This document shows positions 16,658 to 26,605 of a DNA stretch of 64,000 bases, piece after piece. The DNA lies in contig JAGWON010000009.1 in the NCBI GenBank assembly GCA_028871055.1, positions 62,001-126,000 of the forward strand, in the 5' to 3' direction. The position numbers were made by a program, and so were the translations under genes. The notes under the pieces are model-generated. The model did no database searches. It saw only the letters and a program-made list of their open reading frames with translations, and was not told the origin of the DNA. The stretch is from Alphaproteobacteria bacterium (GTDB taxonomy: Bacteria; Pseudomonadota; Alphaproteobacteria; ATCC43930; CGMCC-115725). Each line of letters begins with the position of its first letter. Within the stretch, counting starts at the first letter, position 1.

Positions 16658-17706
16658 CGGCGCCGCGCATCCTGTCGGCTGATCGCCGTCCCGAGGACGC
16701 CGAGGTCTCGCTACGTCCGGCGACGCTGTTGGAATTCGTCGGCCAAAAGGCCGTGCGCGATAATCTCGCGGTGTTCATCAAGGCGGCGCGCGCGCGCGGC
16801 GAAGCGCTCGACCATGTCCTGCTGTCGGGACCGCCCGGGCTCGGTAAGACCACGCTGGCGCAGATCATCGCGCGCGAGATGGGCGCAGGGTTCCGCGCGA
16901 CCTCCGGCCCAGTGATCCAGCGTGCCGGCGACCTCGCCGCGATCCTCACCAATCTCGAACCGCGCGACGTGCTGTTCGTCGACGAGATCCATCGCCTTGC
17001 GCCGGCCGTCGAGGAAGTGCTCTACCCGGCGATGGAGGATTTCGAGCTCGACCTCATCATCGGCGAGGGGCCAGCGGCGCGCTCGGTCCGTATCGACCTG
17101 CCGGCCTTCACGCTCATCGGTGCGACGACGCGCGCCGGCCTCATCACGCGTCCGCTGCGCGAGCGCTTCGGCATCCCGCTGCGGCTCCAGTTCTACGACA
17201 CCGCCGATCTGCGCGAGATCGTCGCGCGCGGGGCACGTGTGCTCGGCATGACACTCGACGCCGAAGGCGCCAGCGAGATCGCGCGACGGTCGCGCGGCAC
17301 GCCGCGCGTCGCCTCGCGGCTGCTGCGTCGGGTGCGCGATTTCGCGGCGGTGGGCGGCGCGGCGCGGATCGACGCCAAGACCGCCGATGCAGCGCTGCAG
17401 CGCCTTGAGGTCGACGGTCACGGGCTCGACGCGATGGACCGTCGCTATCTCCTGTGCATCGCCACGAATTACGGCGGCGGGCCGGTCGGCGCCGAAACCG
17501 TCGCGGCCGCACTCGGCGAAGAACGCGACGTGATCGAGGACGTGATCGAGCCCTATCTCGTCCAGCAAGGACTCGTCCACCGCACCCCGCGCGGCCGTAT
17601 GCTGACCGATGCCGGTTTCGCCTATCTCGATCTCAAGCCGGCGCGGCCCAAGGGCGCGCAGCTCGACCTGCTGGTGGCCAAGGACGCCGAGGAGGAACCG
17701 GCATGA
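16654..17706 (+). CDS. ruvB: Holliday junction branch-migration ATPase RuvB
   Basis: AAA+ motor that drives branch migration. The Walker A motif is GPPGLGKTT, Walker B is [10 protein letters not shown], sensor 1 is GATTRAG, and the arginine-finger region is [12 protein letters not shown]-terminal winged helix ([16 protein letters not shown]) follows. 350 residues. The start is the ATG at 16654 overlapping the ruvA stop. Its stop overlaps the ybgC start, linking the recombination genes with the Tol-Pal operon. Confidence 0.97.
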   Translation: MTAPRILSADRRPEDAEVSLRPATLLEFVGQKAVRDNLAVFIKAARARGEALDHVLLSGPPGLGKTTLAQIIAREMGAGFRATSGPVIQRAGDLAAILTNLEPRDVLFVDEIHRLAPAVEEVLYPAMEDFELDLIIGEGPAARSVRIDLPAFTLIGATTRAGLITRPLRERFGIPLRLQFYDTADLREIVARGARVLGMTLDAEGASEIARRSRGTPRVASRLLRRVRDFAAVGGAARIDAKTADAALQRLEVDGHGLDAMDRRYLLCIATNYGGGPVGAETVAAALGEERDVIEDVIEPYLVQQGLVHRTPRGRMLTDAGFAYLDLKPARPKGAQLDLLVAKDAEEEPA

Positions 17707-18179
17707 GCCTGCCGCGCGAGGGCCGTCTCGCCGACGGCGTCTACCAGTTCCCGGTTCACGTCTATTACGAGGACACCGACGCCGGCGGCGTGGTCTATTA
17801 CGCCAACTATCTCAGATTCACCGAGCGCGCGCGCAGCGAGGCGATCCGCACGCTCGGCGCGTCGCACGGGCGGCTCCGCGACGAAGCGGGCGTCATTCTC
17901 GCAGTGCACAAGCTCGCGGCCGAATATCTCGCGCCAGCGCGGCTCGACGACGATCTCGTCGTCCATACTCGCGTGCTCGACGCCACCGGCGCGACGATCG
18001 AGCTCAAGCAGGAGATCACACGCGACGGAACGCGGCTTTTTGCCATGACCTGCACCGTCGTCTGCGTCGCCAAGAATGGCCGGCCGACGCGCCTGCCGCC
18101 CGCGCTCGCCGCAGCGGTCGCGCATTTCAATCCCCCAATACCCCCAACACCCAAGGTGATCAAAGCCAATGCCCGGTAA
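17703..18179 (+). CDS. ybgC: Tol-Pal associated acyl-CoA thioesterase YbgC
   Basis: Hotdog-fold thioesterase, first gene of the Tol-Pal group. The family motif [19 protein letters not shown] holds the catalytic Asp and the dimer helix. 158 residues. The ATG at 17703 overlaps the ruvB stop (ATGA). The 3' end overlaps tolQ by 11 nt. YbgC is thought to act in phospholipid metabolism at the inner membrane; its need in the Tol system is unclear. Confidence 0.94.
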   Translation: MSLPREGRLADGVYQFPVHVYYEDTDAGGVVYYANYLRFTERARSEAIRTLGASHGRLRDEAGVILAVHKLAAEYLAPARLDDDLVVHTRVLDATGATIELKQEITRDGTRLFAMTCTVVCVAKNGRPTRLPPALAAAVAHFNPPIPPTPKVIKANAR

Positions 18180-18945
18180 CGTCATCGACAATGCCGTGAA
18201 CACTCTCGCCAGCCCGTCGACTCCCGTCGACCAGCTGGCGCTCGCGGGCTCCGCGGCACCGCACGATCTTTCGATCTTCACGCTGTTCATGCAGGCCGAC
18301 ACGATCGTCAAGCTCGTGCTCTTCCTGCTGCTCGCGGCCTCGTTCTGGTCGTGGGCCGTGATCTTCGACAAGGTCAGCAAGCTCCGCCGTCTCCATCGCG
18401 ACGCCGAGCATTTCGAGGAAAGCTTCTGGTCAGGCGGTTCGCTCGACGACCTCTACGATCACGTCGGCGAGCGGCCGGAAGACCCGATGTCCGCGGTCTT
18501 CGCCGCGGCGATGCGCGAGTGGCGGCGCAGCGTCGCCAAGGGCCTCATCGACAGCACCAGCATGCGCGCCAACCTTAAGGAGCGGGTCGAGCGCGTCATG
18601 CAGATCACCCTCGGCCGCGAGATGGATCGGCTCGAGCGCTACATGCCGTTCCTCGCCACCGTGGGCTCGACGGCGCCTTTCGTCGGCCTATTCGGCACGG
18701 TGTGGGGCATCATGAACAGCTTCCAGGCGATCGCCGCCGTCAAGAATACCAGCCTAGCGGTGGTCGCGCCCGGTATCGCCGAATCGTTGTTCGCGACCGC
18801 GCTCGGACTGGTTGCCGCGATCCCGGCGGTTGTCGCCTACAACAAGTTCTCGACCGATTTCAGTCGCTATGTCGGCCGATTGCAGGCCTTCGCGACCGAA
18901 TTCAGCGCGATCCTGTCGCGGCAGCTCGACGAAAAGGCGCACTGA
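18169..18945 (+). CDS. tolQ: Tol-Pal system proton channel protein TolQ
   Basis: Inner membrane MotA/TolQ/ExbB-family subunit that with TolR harvests proton motive force for TolA. One helix is near residues 43-65 (TIVKLVLFLLLAASFWSWAV), and the two conserved helices carry PFLATVGSTAPFVGLFGTVWG and the ATALGLVAAIPAVVAYNKF segment with the channel-lining Thr. 258 residues. It overlaps ybgC and is 1 nt from tolR. Confidence 0.96.
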   Translation: MPGNVIDNAVNTLASPSTPVDQLALAGSAAPHDLSIFTLFMQADTIVKLVLFLLLAASFWSWAVIFDKVSKLRRLHRDAEHFEESFWSGGSLDDLYDHVGERPEDPMSAVFAAAMREWRRSVAKGLIDSTSMRANLKERVERVMQITLGREMDRLERYMPFLATVGSTAPFVGLFGTVWGIMNSFQAIAAVKNTSLAVVAPGIAESLFATALGLVAAIPAVVAYNKFSTDFSRYVGRLQAFATEFSAILSRQLDEKAH

Positions 18946-18946
18946 C

Positions 18947-19405
18947 ATGGCCGTTACGCTTCCGAGTTCTCGCGATCACGGCGTGCGATCGGCCAGATAC
19001 CGGCCGATGTCGGAAATCAACGTGACGCCGATGGTCGACGTCATGCTCGTGCTGCTGGTCATCTTCATGGTGACGGCGCCGCTGCTGACAGTCGGTGTGC
19101 CGGTCGATTTGCCGCAAACCCAGGCGCCGGCCATCAACGAGCCGAAGGAGCCGCTGGTCATCACCATCGACGCCAAGGGCGGCATTTATCTGCAGAATAA
19201 CCCGATCGATCCGAAGGATCTCGGCCCCCGACTGATCGCGATTACCAACAACAACCCCAACGCCACGATCTACGTCCGCGGTGACCGCGCGATCGACTAT
19301 GGCCGGGTGCTTGAGGTCATGGGCATCGTGAGTTCCGCCGGTTTTACCAAGGTCTCGCTGATCGCTGAGCTGCCCGGCACCAACGACAAGGCCTTGCGGC
19401 GCTGA
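18947..19405 (+). CDS. tolR: Tol-Pal system protein TolR
   Basis: ExbD/TolR-family stator subunit with one transmembrane helix and a periplasmic domain. The helix carries the essential proton-binding Asp in NVTPMVDVMLVLLVIFMV, followed by a short periplasmic ExbD-like domain (VRGDRAIDYGRVLEVMG). The ATG at 18947 directly follows the tolQ stop; the ORF-track start at 18812 is inside tolQ. 152 residues. Confidence 0.95.
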   Translation: MAVTLPSSRDHGVRSARYRPMSEINVTPMVDVMLVLLVIFMVTAPLLTVGVPVDLPQTQAPAINEPKEPLVITIDAKGGIYLQNNPIDPKDLGPRLIAITNNNPNATIYVRGDRAIDYGRVLEVMGIVSSAGFTKVSLIAELPGTNDKALRR

Positions 19406-19406
19406 C

Positions 19407-20249
19407 GTGACGGTTGCGCAGGTCGACAGCATGCCAGAGCGGCGCGGTGTCATCTATTCGGCCATCATGCACCTGCTCATCGTGCTGGCGGTGGTGCTGG
19501 GGCTGCCTTCGGTGTTTCAGACGCGTATCGACGAAGAACAGCCGATTGTCGTCCAGCTGGTGAATATCGGGCCGAAGACGTTGGCGACCATTAAGACGCT
19601 GACGCCGCCAAAGGAAAAAGCGCCGCCCAAGGTCGCCGAGATCGAGCCGAAGAAACCGACGCCGCCGCAACCGCAGCAGTCGAAGCCATCGCCGCCGCAA
19701 CCGCCGCCCGAGCCCAAGCCGGCCGAGGTCAAGGTTCCCGAAAAGCCCACGCCGCCCAAGCCGGAGGCCAAGTCGCAACCGCCGCAACCGCCACAACCGC
19801 TGCCGAAGCAGAAGAGGCAGGATCTGGCATTTGACGCCCTGTTGAAGAATCTGGCGGCGAAGCCGCTGCCGCAGGAGCAGTCGACGCAACCGGCAACGAA
19901 GCCGCAACCGTCGTCGCAACCGGTCGCGCCGCTGGGTTCGCAGCTTTCGGTGAGCGAGCTCGACCTCGTCAAGCAGCAGATCGAACAATGCTGGAACGTG
20001 CCGGCCGGAGCGCGCGACGCCCAGAACCTGACGCCGGAGTTCCACGTTTATATGAATCCGGACGGCACCGTACGATCCGCGACGCTGATGAATCCCGAGC
20101 GCCTGACCGACCCCTTCTTTCAGGCCGCTGCTGACAGCGCGCGCCGCGCGTTGTTCAACCCGAGCTGTCAGCCGCTCAAACTTCCGCCACAAAAATATGA
20201 CCAATGGCAGACTTTCACGATAACCTTTGACCCCAAGGACCTTTCATGA
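19407..20249 (+). CDS. tolA: Tol-Pal energy transducer TolA (TonB/TolA family)
   Basis: Spans the periplasm to link the TolQR motor to TolB-Pal at the outer membrane. It has one N-terminal transmembrane helix ([15 protein letters not shown]), a long extended Pro/Lys/Gln-rich stalk at about residues 65-170, and a C-terminal domain ([15 protein letters not shown] and [10 protein letters not shown]) with a Cys pair. 280 residues. The GTG at 19407 lies 1 nt after the tolR stop. The proline-rich stalk replaces the Ala/Lys helix of enterobacterial TolA, normal for alphaproteobacteria. Confidence 0.93.
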   Translation: MTVAQVDSMPERRGVIYSAIMHLLIVLAVVLGLPSVFQTRIDEEQPIVVQLVNIGPKTLATIKTLTPPKEKAPPKVAEIEPKKPTPPQPQQSKPSPPQPPPEPKPAEVKVPEKPTPPKPEAKSQPPQPPQPLPKQKRQDLAFDALLKNLAAKPLPQEQSTQPATKPQPSSQPVAPLGSQLSVSELDLVKQQIEQCWNVPAGARDAQNLTPEFHVYMNPDGTVRSATLMNPERLTDPFFQAAADSARRALFNPSCQPLKLPPQKYDQWQTFTITFDPKDLS

Positions 20250-21565
20250 ACCGCCTGCTCCGTCCGTTCGCTCTGCTAACGCTCGCCGCGCTCTGCATCC
20301 TGCCGCTCTCCGCGCGCGCGGAGCTCCACCTCGACATCACGCGCGGCAAGATCGAGCCGTTGCCGATCGCGATCCCAATCTTCGCGGGCAACGCCCAAGC
20401 CGCGGCCGGCATCACCCAAGTGCTGTCGGCGGATCTCGAACGCTCCGGTCTGTTCAAGCCGATCGACCCGCAGGCTTTCGTCGACAAGGATCCCAACTCG
20501 CACACCCCGCCCAACTATGGCGATTGGCGGGTGATCAACGCGCAGGCGCTGATTACCGGTGATGCGACGCAGATGCCGGACGGCAGGCTCCAGGTCGAGT
20601 TCCGGCTGTGGGACGTCTTCGCCGAGCAGCAACTTACTGGCTTGCGTTACACCACGACGGCGTCCAACTGGCGTCGCATCGCCCATATCATTGCCGACGC
20701 GGTCTATAAGCGCATCACTGGCGAGGAAGGTTATTTCGACACGCGCATCGTCTACATCGCCGAGAGTGGCCCCCTCGACCGACGCGTCAAGCGCCTCGCC
20801 ATCATGGACCAGGACGGCGCCGACAACCGCTATCTCACCGACGGCCGCGCCCTCGTGCTGACGCCGCGCTTCTCGCCGTCGACGCAGGAGATCACCTATC
20901 TTTCGTACGCGCGCGGCACGCCGCGGGTCTATCTCTTCAACATAGATACCGGCCAGCAGGAGGTACTGGGCGATTTCCCGGGCATGACCTTCGCCCCGCG
21001 CTTTTCGCCCGACGGCAACCGCGTGATCATGAGTCTGTCGGTCAACGGCGCGAGCGAGATCTATACGCTCGATCTCCGCACCCGTCGCGCCGTCCAGATC
21101 ACCAACACGCAGGCGATCGACACGTCGCCGTGCTATTCGCCCGATGGTCAGCATATCGTGTTCAATTCCGATCGCGGTGGATCGCAACAGCTCTACGTGA
21201 TGAACGCCGATGGCAGCAACATCCACCGTATCAGCTTCGGCTCGGGCCGCTACGGCACGCCGGTATGGTCGCCGCGCGGCGACCTGATCGCCTTCACCAA
21301 GATCGACAACGGCCAGTTCTATATCGGCGTCATGCATCCGGACGGGTCGGGCGAACGCCTGCTTACCAGCGGCTTCCTCGTTGAGGGTCCGAGTTGGGCG
21401 TCGAACGGTCGCGTGCTGGTCTATTTCCGCCAGACGCCAGCCGACTCGCGCGGTCGGGGTGCGTCCAGCCGCCTCTATACCATCGACCTAACGGGTTACA
21501 ACGAACGCGAGGTCGTTACGCCGACCGATGCTTCCGATCCGGCTTGGTCCCCCTTGCTTCCCTAA
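20246..21565 (+). CDS. tolB: Tol-Pal system beta-propeller protein TolB
   Basis: Periplasmic protein bridging Pal and TolA. It has a Sec signal peptide ([22 protein letters not shown]), an N-terminal alpha/beta domain with the [18 protein letters not shown] segment, and a six-bladed propeller with repeated PRFSPD and SPDGQHIVF-type blades. 439 residues. The ATG overlaps the tolA stop by 4 nt. The pal gene follows after a 136-bp gap holding a second promoter. Confidence 0.96.
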   Translation: MNRLLRPFALLTLAALCILPLSARAELHLDITRGKIEPLPIAIPIFAGNAQAAAGITQVLSADLERSGLFKPIDPQAFVDKDPNSHTPPNYGDWRVINAQALITGDATQMPDGRLQVEFRLWDVFAEQQLTGLRYTTTASNWRRIAHIIADAVYKRITGEEGYFDTRIVYIAESGPLDRRVKRLAIMDQDGADNRYLTDGRALVLTPRFSPSTQEITYLSYARGTPRVYLFNIDTGQQEVLGDFPGMTFAPRFSPDGNRVIMSLSVNGASEIYTLDLRTRRAVQITNTQAIDTSPCYSPDGQHIVFNSDRGGSQQLYVMNADGSNIHRISFGSGRYGTPVWSPRGDLIAFTKIDNGQFYIGVMHPDGSGERLLTSGFLVEGPSWASNGRVLVYFRQTPADSRGRGASSRLYTIDLTGYNEREVVTPTDASDPAWSPLLP

Positions 21566-21583
21566 CAATCTCAGGGCTATAGT
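21554..21583 (+). promoter_or_regulatory. Predicted internal promoter for pal
   Basis: TTGCTT (21554-21559) and TATAGT (21578-21583) are separated by 18 nt, straddling the tolB stop codon. The -35 is weak and the -10 good. A separate promoter would allow the abundant lipoprotein Pal to be made in excess of TolQRAB. The transcript leader would be about 110 nt. Confidence 0.4.
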
Positions 21584-21616
21584 CGCCAAAGTTTGTCTAT
21601 GCCACAGGTCGAATCG

Positions 21617-21635
21617 CATGTGATTTCATGTGATT
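21617..21635 (+). repeat. Tandem 9-bp direct repeat upstream of pal
   Basis: CATGTGATT occurs twice, at 21617-21625 and 21627-21635, with a period of 10 bp (one helical turn). It lies in the leader between the predicted pal promoter and the pal start. It could be a protein-binding site or an RNA element; the function is unknown. Confidence 0.4.
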
Positions 21636-21701
21636 GGGGTGTGGTAGGGGGGCCCCTTGGGCACTGCCGTCACGATCAAGAATCCAAACAAGGAGTGCAA
21701 A

Positions 21702-22166
21702 ATGAATTTCAGGTCACTTAGTGTGATCGCGGCGATGTTGCTGCTGGCAGCCTGCCAGAGTGCTCCGCAGTCCGGCGCCGGTGCCGGCGGGACCACGGCA
21801 GGCGCGGTGCCCGGCTCGCGCGAAGACTTCGTTCAGAACGTTGGCGACCGGGTCTTCTTCGACTTCGATAAGTCGGACATCAAGCCGGAAGGCGAAAAAA
21901 CTCTTGAGCGCCAGGCGGCGTGGCTGAAGAAATATCCGAACGCCAAGGTCACCGTCGAAGGCCATTGCGACGATCGCGGCACGCGCGAATATAACCTGGC
22001 GCTCGGCGCGCGTCGCGCCAACGCTGTGAAGCGCGCGCTGGTCGCTCTCGGCATCGATCCCAATCGCATCACGACGATCAGCTACGGCAAGGAACGTCCG
22101 GCCGTGATCGGTGACAACGAAGCGGCTTGGGCGCAGAACCGCCGCGGCGTGACCGTCGTCCAGTAA
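21702..22166 (+). CDS. pal: Peptidoglycan-associated lipoprotein Pal
   Basis: Outer membrane lipoprotein anchoring the envelope to peptidoglycan and binding TolB. The signal peptide ends in the lipobox LLAAC with the modified Cys at about residue 18. A Gly/Ala-rich linker leads to an OmpA-like domain with VFFDFDKSDI, EGHCDDRGTREYNLALGARRA and the ISYGKERP motif. 154 residues. The ATG at 21702 follows a good AAGGAG ribosome site; the ORF-track start at 21657 would place sequence before the signal peptide. Confidence 0.96.
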   Translation: MNFRSLSVIAAMLLLAACQSAPQSGAGAGGTTAGAVPGSREDFVQNVGDRVFFDFDKSDIKPEGEKTLERQAAWLKKYPNAKVTVEGHCDDRGTREYNLALGARRANAVKRALVALGIDPNRITTISYGKERPAVIGDNEAAWAQNRRGVTVVQ

Positions 22167-22194
22167 CGGACCGAGACGTCCGATCGGATCACGA

Positions 22195-22251
22195 GGCGCC
22201 TGCTCCTTTCCGGCGACGGACGAGTCGCGGAGGGGCAGGCGCCCTTTTTTT
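22195..22251 (+). terminator. Intrinsic terminator after pal
   Basis: A 9-bp perfect stem GGCGCCTGC (22195-22203) / GCAGGCGCC (22235-22243) encloses a structured 31-nt loop and is followed by a run of seven T residues (22245-22251). It would stop or attenuate transcription between pal and cpoB. Confidence 0.85.
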
Positions 22252-22298
22252 GCCCTAATGCTCGATCATCTCTTGGGGCGCCAAGGACTGCGGCCGCC

Positions 22299-23186
22299 AT
22301 GCGCTTCCTGATCATTTTGTTTTCGTTCGCCGTGCTGCTGGGCTCGGCTCATGCCGCGCGGGCGCAGGATTCGAGCGACGCGGCCGCGCTTAACAATCGC
22401 CTCGATCGCATGGAGCGCGATCTCAATGCGCTGGAGCGGCAGGTTTATCGCGGCGGCGGGTCGCCGCCGGCGGCGACCACGAACGGCGGTGCGCCGGAAG
22501 GTTCCGGACCGGCGGTGCTGCAAACCGAAGATCGCCTGGCCCGGCTCGATGACCAGATGCGCGATCTCAACGGCAAGGTCGAGGTCATCAACAACGCCAT
22601 CAGCCAGATGAACGAGCGGCTCGACAAGCTTTCGAATGACGTCGATATGCGGCTGAGCGCCCTCGAGCGCGGCGGCGCGGCGCCGGTTGCGAACGGCGCA
22701 TCGGGTTCGCCGGCGCCTGGGGCCGTGCCATCCCGGGCCGCCGCGGGCACACTCGGCACATTGCCGGCGGCGCCCTCGGGCGCTGCCCCGGCCGCGACGG
22801 CGGCGTCGCCGCGCGAGCAGTATCAAGACGCCTTCGCTCTGCTGCGTCGCGCCGATTATCCGGGCGCCGAGCAGGCGCTCCGCACCTTCATCGCACAGCA
22901 CCCCAACGATCCGCTTGCGGGCAACGCGCAATATTGGCTTGGCGAGACCTATTACGTTCGCCGCAACTGGAAGGACGCGGCGATCGCATTCGCCGAGGGC
23001 TACCAGAAGTATCCGAAGAGCAGCAAGGCCCCGGACGAGCTGCTCAAGCTGGCCATGTCGCTCGGCAACATGGGCCAGAAGGCCAATGCCTGCACCGCCC
23101 TGGGCCGGCTGCGACGCGACTTCCCGCAGATGCCCGCGAACGTCCGGGGTCCGGCCACCGCCGAGAAGCAGCGCCTGGGCTGCTGA
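22299..23186 (+). CDS. cpoB: Cell division coordinator CpoB (YbgF)
   Basis: Periplasmic Tol-associated protein that coordinates peptidoglycan synthesis with outer membrane constriction. It has a signal peptide (FLIILFSFAVLLGSAHAARA), a coiled-coil trimerisation region at about residues 28-125 (repeated heptads such as DRMERDLNALERQV), a Pro/Ala/Gly linker, and C-terminal TPR repeats (YQDAFALLRRADYPGAEQAL, AQYWLGETYYVR). 295 residues, full length. Confidence 0.94.
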   Translation: MRFLIILFSFAVLLGSAHAARAQDSSDAAALNNRLDRMERDLNALERQVYRGGGSPPAATTNGGAPEGSGPAVLQTEDRLARLDDQMRDLNGKVEVINNAISQMNERLDKLSNDVDMRLSALERGGAAPVANGASGSPAPGAVPSRAAAGTLGTLPAAPSGAAPAATAASPREQYQDAFALLRRADYPGAEQALRTFIAQHPNDPLAGNAQYWLGETYYVRRNWKDAAIAFAEGYQKYPKSSKAPDELLKLAMSLGNMGQKANACTALGRLRRDFPQMPANVRGPATAEKQRLGC

Positions 23187-23190
23187 CGGC

Positions 23191-24525
23191 ATGGAAGGCG
23201 CCGTCGCCGGCTCGATGACGCCGCTCGCCGCGGCCGAGTTCGAGCCGCTGATGGCGCGGTTCGCGCCGTTCGAGCCCCAACCGCATCTTGCGGTCGCCTG
23301 TTCAGGCGGCGGCGACAGCATGGCGCTCGCCGTTCTCGCCGATCGCTGGGTGCGGTCACGCGGCGGTAGCGTGACCGCGCTGATCGTCGATCATAGCCTG
23401 CGGCCGGAATCGGCACGCGAAGCGGAGAGTGTCGGCCGCGCGCTTGCCGCGCGCGGCATCACCTATTGCGTACTCGTCCGCTCCGAAGCATTGCCCGCGA
23501 CCAATCTCGAGGATGCGGCGCGTCGTGCACGCTATCGGCTGCTCGAATCCTGGTGCGAGGAGCATGGCGTTCTCCATCTGCTGACCGCGCATCATCGCGA
23601 CGACCAGGCCGAGACGCTCCTCATGAGGCTGGCGCGTGGCAGCGGGCTCGACGGCCTGACCGGTATTGCGCCGGAAAGTGCGCGCCGCGCCTGCCGTGTG
23701 TTGCGGCCGCTGCTCGGCGTTGCGCCCGAACGGTTGCGCGCGACGCTGCACGGCCTCGGCATCGGCTACGTCGAGGATCCGATGAATCACGATCCGGCGT
23801 TTCAGCGCGTGCGTCTCCGCGCAGCGCGCGCGTTCCTTGCCGAGGAGGGATTATCGGCCGATCGACTGGCCGCGACGGCGTCGCGGCTGGCGCGTGCCCG
23901 GATGGCGATCGAGGCCATGGTCGACAGCGCGCTGGCGCGCGCCGTGGTGCTTGATCCCTGCGGCTTCGTGCGGGTCGACATCGCGATCCTCAAGGCGGCG
24001 CCGGAAGAAGCCGGCCTGCGCGCGTTGTCCGCCGTGCTGGCGACGGTGGGCGGGGCGGATTATCCGGTCAGGCTCGAGCGCCTCGAGCGCCTCTACCGCG
24101 CGTTGCCCGATGGCATCGCTGGCGGGCGAACGCTCGGCGGTTGCTGGTTGCTGCCCAAGGTTGGCCGGGTCGTGGTTTGTCGGGAGCCGGCGGCCGTTGC
24201 TGGCCCGCTTGCGTTACCGCCCGGCGGGCGGTTGCATTGGGACGGGCGCTTTGCGATCACGGCGCCGGAAGGCGCGCCGGCCGGCCTGACCGTGGCGGCC
24301 ATCGGCACCGATGCCGCGGCGCGGCTGGCAGCCGAGAGTCGCGGCGGCGGCCTGCCGGCAGTGATCCGGACGACGTTGCCGGGCCTGTTCGACGCCGACG
24401 GGCTGGCGGCGGTGCCGGCTTTGGCTTGGCACCGGAGCGATGTCGGTGCGACCCTCGCCCGCCCCGAAATTGCCGTTTTCACGCCGTTGCGGCCGCTCTC
24501 GGGCTCGGGGTTTACAGTTGTTTAA
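23191..24525 (+). CDS. tilS: tRNA(Ile)-lysidine synthetase TilS
   Basis: Modifies C34 of the CAU-anticodon tRNA-Ile to lysidine so that it reads AUA. The N-type ATP pyrophosphatase P-loop is ACSGGGDSMAL at about residue 33, and the conserved HHRDDQAET and YVEDPMN motifs follow. Bacterial TilS C-terminal domains are weakly conserved and this one is Ala/Arg-rich. 444 residues from the ATG at 23191; an alternative ATG at 23215 would lose eight residues. The ORF-track start inside cpoB is an extension. ftsH follows, a common pairing. Confidence 0.94.
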   Translation: MEGAVAGSMTPLAAAEFEPLMARFAPFEPQPHLAVACSGGGDSMALAVLADRWVRSRGGSVTALIVDHSLRPESAREAESVGRALAARGITYCVLVRSEALPATNLEDAARRARYRLLESWCEEHGVLHLLTAHHRDDQAETLLMRLARGSGLDGLTGIAPESARRACRVLRPLLGVAPERLRATLHGLGIGYVEDPMNHDPAFQRVRLRAARAFLAEEGLSADRLAATASRLARARMAIEAMVDSALARAVVLDPCGFVRVDIAILKAAPEEAGLRALSAVLATVGGADYPVRLERLERLYRALPDGIAGGRTLGGCWLLPKVGRVVVCREPAAVAGPLALPPGGRLHWDGRFAITAPEGAPAGLTVAAIGTDAAARLAAESRGGGLPAVIRTTLPGLFDADGLAAVPALAWHRSDVGATLARPEIAVFTPLRPLSGSGFTVV

Positions 24526-24636
24526 GTGCAAAGTCTTCTTATGTAGTAACATGGCGCGGCGATGGGGCGGAGTGTCCGGCCCTGCAGCCTTCAGAACGAC
24601 AGGCGGCCGGCTCAGCATGGAAGGGCCATTGGACTC

Positions 24637-26583
24637 GTGAACAATTTCGGCAAAAACCTCGCCCTTTGGATCATCATCGGCCTGCTCCTGGTCGCTCTGT
24701 TCAATCTCTTTCAGAGTTCGACCACCCACGCGCCGCAGAACAGCCTAGCGTATTCCGAATTTATCAATGACGTGAACCGCGGCGAGGTCCGCCAAGTCAC
24801 CATCCAGACCGGCGCCCAGGGTAGCACAGTCGCCGGCAAGTTCAGCGACGGCCGCGACTTCTCGACCTATGTGCCGAACGATCCCAATCTCGTCAGCCGC
24901 CTGCTCGAAAAGGGCGTGGTCATCCGCGCCACACCGACCGAAGAGAACATGCCGTCGCTGTTCGGCATCCTGATCTCGTGGTTCCCGATGCTGTTGCTGA
25001 TCGGCGTGTGGATCTTTTTCATGCGTCAGATGCAGGGCGGCGGCGGCAGGGCGATGGGCTTCGGCAAAAGCCGCGCCAGATTGCTGACGGAAAAGGTCGG
25101 CCGCATCACCTTCGATGACGTCGCCGGCATCGACGAGGCCAAGAACGAGCTCGAGGAAATCGTCGAATACCTCAAGGATCCGCAGAAGTTCCAGCGCCTC
25201 GGCGGCAAGATTCCGAAGGGCGTGCTGCTGGTCGGCCCGCCCGGCACCGGCAAGACGCTGCTGGCGCGCGCCATCGCCGGCGAGGCGAACGTGCCGTTCT
25301 TCACCATCTCGGGCTCCGATTTCGTCGAGATGTTCGTCGGCGTCGGTGCGTCGCGCGTGCGCGACATGTTCGAGCAAGGCAAGAAGAACGCGCCGTGCAT
25401 CATCTTCATCGACGAGATCGATGCGGTGGGCCGCCATCGCGGCGCCGGCCTCGGCGGCGGCAACGACGAGCGCGAGCAGACCCTCAATCAGCTGCTGGTC
25501 GAGATGGACGGGTTCGAGGCGAACGAAGGCGTGATCCTGATCGCCGCGACCAACCGGCCCGACGTGCTCGATCCCGCGCTGCTGCGCCCGGGCCGCTTCG
25601 ACCGCCAAGTCGTCGTGCCGAATCCTGACGTGGTCGGCCGCGAGAAGATCCTGAAAGTGCATATGCGCAAGGTGCCGCTGGCGTCGGATGTCGACCCGCG
25701 CATCATCGCTCGCGGTACGCCTGGCTTCTCTGGCGCCGATCTTGCCAACCTCGTCAACGAGGCGGCGCTGATGGCGGCGCGCAAGGGCAAGCGCTCGGTC
25801 ACCATGGCCGAATTCGAGCAGTCCAAGGACAAGGTGATGATGGGCGCCGAGCGGCGTTCCATGGTCATGACCGAGGACGAGAAGAAGCTCACGGCCTATC
25901 ATGAAGGCGGTCATGCGCTGTGCATGCTTTACGCCGAAGGCCACGAGCCGCTGCACAAGGTGACGATTATCCCGCGCGGCCGCGCACTCGGTATCACCAT
26001 GTTCTTGCCCGAGCGCGACAAGTACAGCCAGTCGCGCAAGGAGCTCGAGGCGATGGTCACCAGCTTGTTCGGCGGCCGTGTCGCCGAGGAGCTGATCTTC
26101 GGTTCCGAGAAGGTCACCACCGGCGCCGCCGACGACATCAAGCGCGCAACCAATCTGGCGCGCCGCATGGTCACGGAGTTCGGCTTCAGCGACAAGCTGG
26201 GTCCGCTGCGCTACAGCGACAACGAAGAAGAGGTCTTCCTCGGCCATTCGGTGACGCAGCGCAAGAACGTCTCCGACGCCACCGCCAAGGTCATCGACGA
26301 GGAAATTCGCCGCATCGTCGAAGAAGGCGAGAAGCGCGCGCGCGATATCCTGACCGGCCATGTCGACGAACTGCACGCTCTTGCCAAGGGCTTGCTCGAA
26401 TTCGAGACGCTCTCGGCCGACGAGATCCGTCGTATCATCCGCGGCGAAAAGATCGTGCGCGACACCGGCCCTGCTCTCGAGGAGCCCGCCAAGCCGGCGC
26501 CCGGGCGACGCCCCTCGGTACCGTCCGCGGGTCGCGACAAGCCGGCCAGCGGCGTCGAACCCGAACCGCAGCCGGGCGGCTGA
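24637..26583 (+). CDS. ftsH: ATP-dependent zinc metalloprotease FtsH
   Basis: Membrane-anchored AAA+ protease that degrades unassembled membrane proteins and regulatory substrates. Two transmembrane helices flank a periplasmic domain (about residues 7-23 and 108-128). The AAA domain has Walker A GPPGTGKT and Walker B IIFIDEID, with the [11 protein letters not shown] pore loop and the second region of homology. The zinc site is HEGGH at about residue 422. 648 residues. The start is the GTG at 24637; an ATG at 24618 opens only a 7-codon out-of-frame ORF. The tail after the protease domain is Pro-rich and variable. Confidence 0.96.
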   Translation: MNNFGKNLALWIIIGLLLVALFNLFQSSTTHAPQNSLAYSEFINDVNRGEVRQVTIQTGAQGSTVAGKFSDGRDFSTYVPNDPNLVSRLLEKGVVIRATPTEENMPSLFGILISWFPMLLLIGVWIFFMRQMQGGGGRAMGFGKSRARLLTEKVGRITFDDVAGIDEAKNELEEIVEYLKDPQKFQRLGGKIPKGVLLVGPPGTGKTLLARAIAGEANVPFFTISGSDFVEMFVGVGASRVRDMFEQGKKNAPCIIFIDEIDAVGRHRGAGLGGGNDEREQTLNQLLVEMDGFEANEGVILIAATNRPDVLDPALLRPGRFDRQVVVPNPDVVGREKILKVHMRKVPLASDVDPRIIARGTPGFSGADLANLVNEAALMAARKGKRSVTMAEFEQSKDKVMMGAERRSMVMTEDEKKLTAYHEGGHALCMLYAEGHEPLHKVTIIPRGRALGITMFLPERDKYSQSRKELEAMVTSLFGGRVAEELIFGSEKVTTGAADDIKRATNLARRMVTEFGFSDKLGPLRYSDNEEEVFLGHSVTQRKNVSDATAKVIDEEIRRIVEEGEKRARDILTGHVDELHALAKGLLEFETLSADEIRRIIRGEKIVRDTGPALEEPAKPAPGRRPSVPSAGRDKPASGVEPEPQPGG

Positions 26584-26605
26584 GCCGTCTCGCGCTCCAG
26601 GGGGC

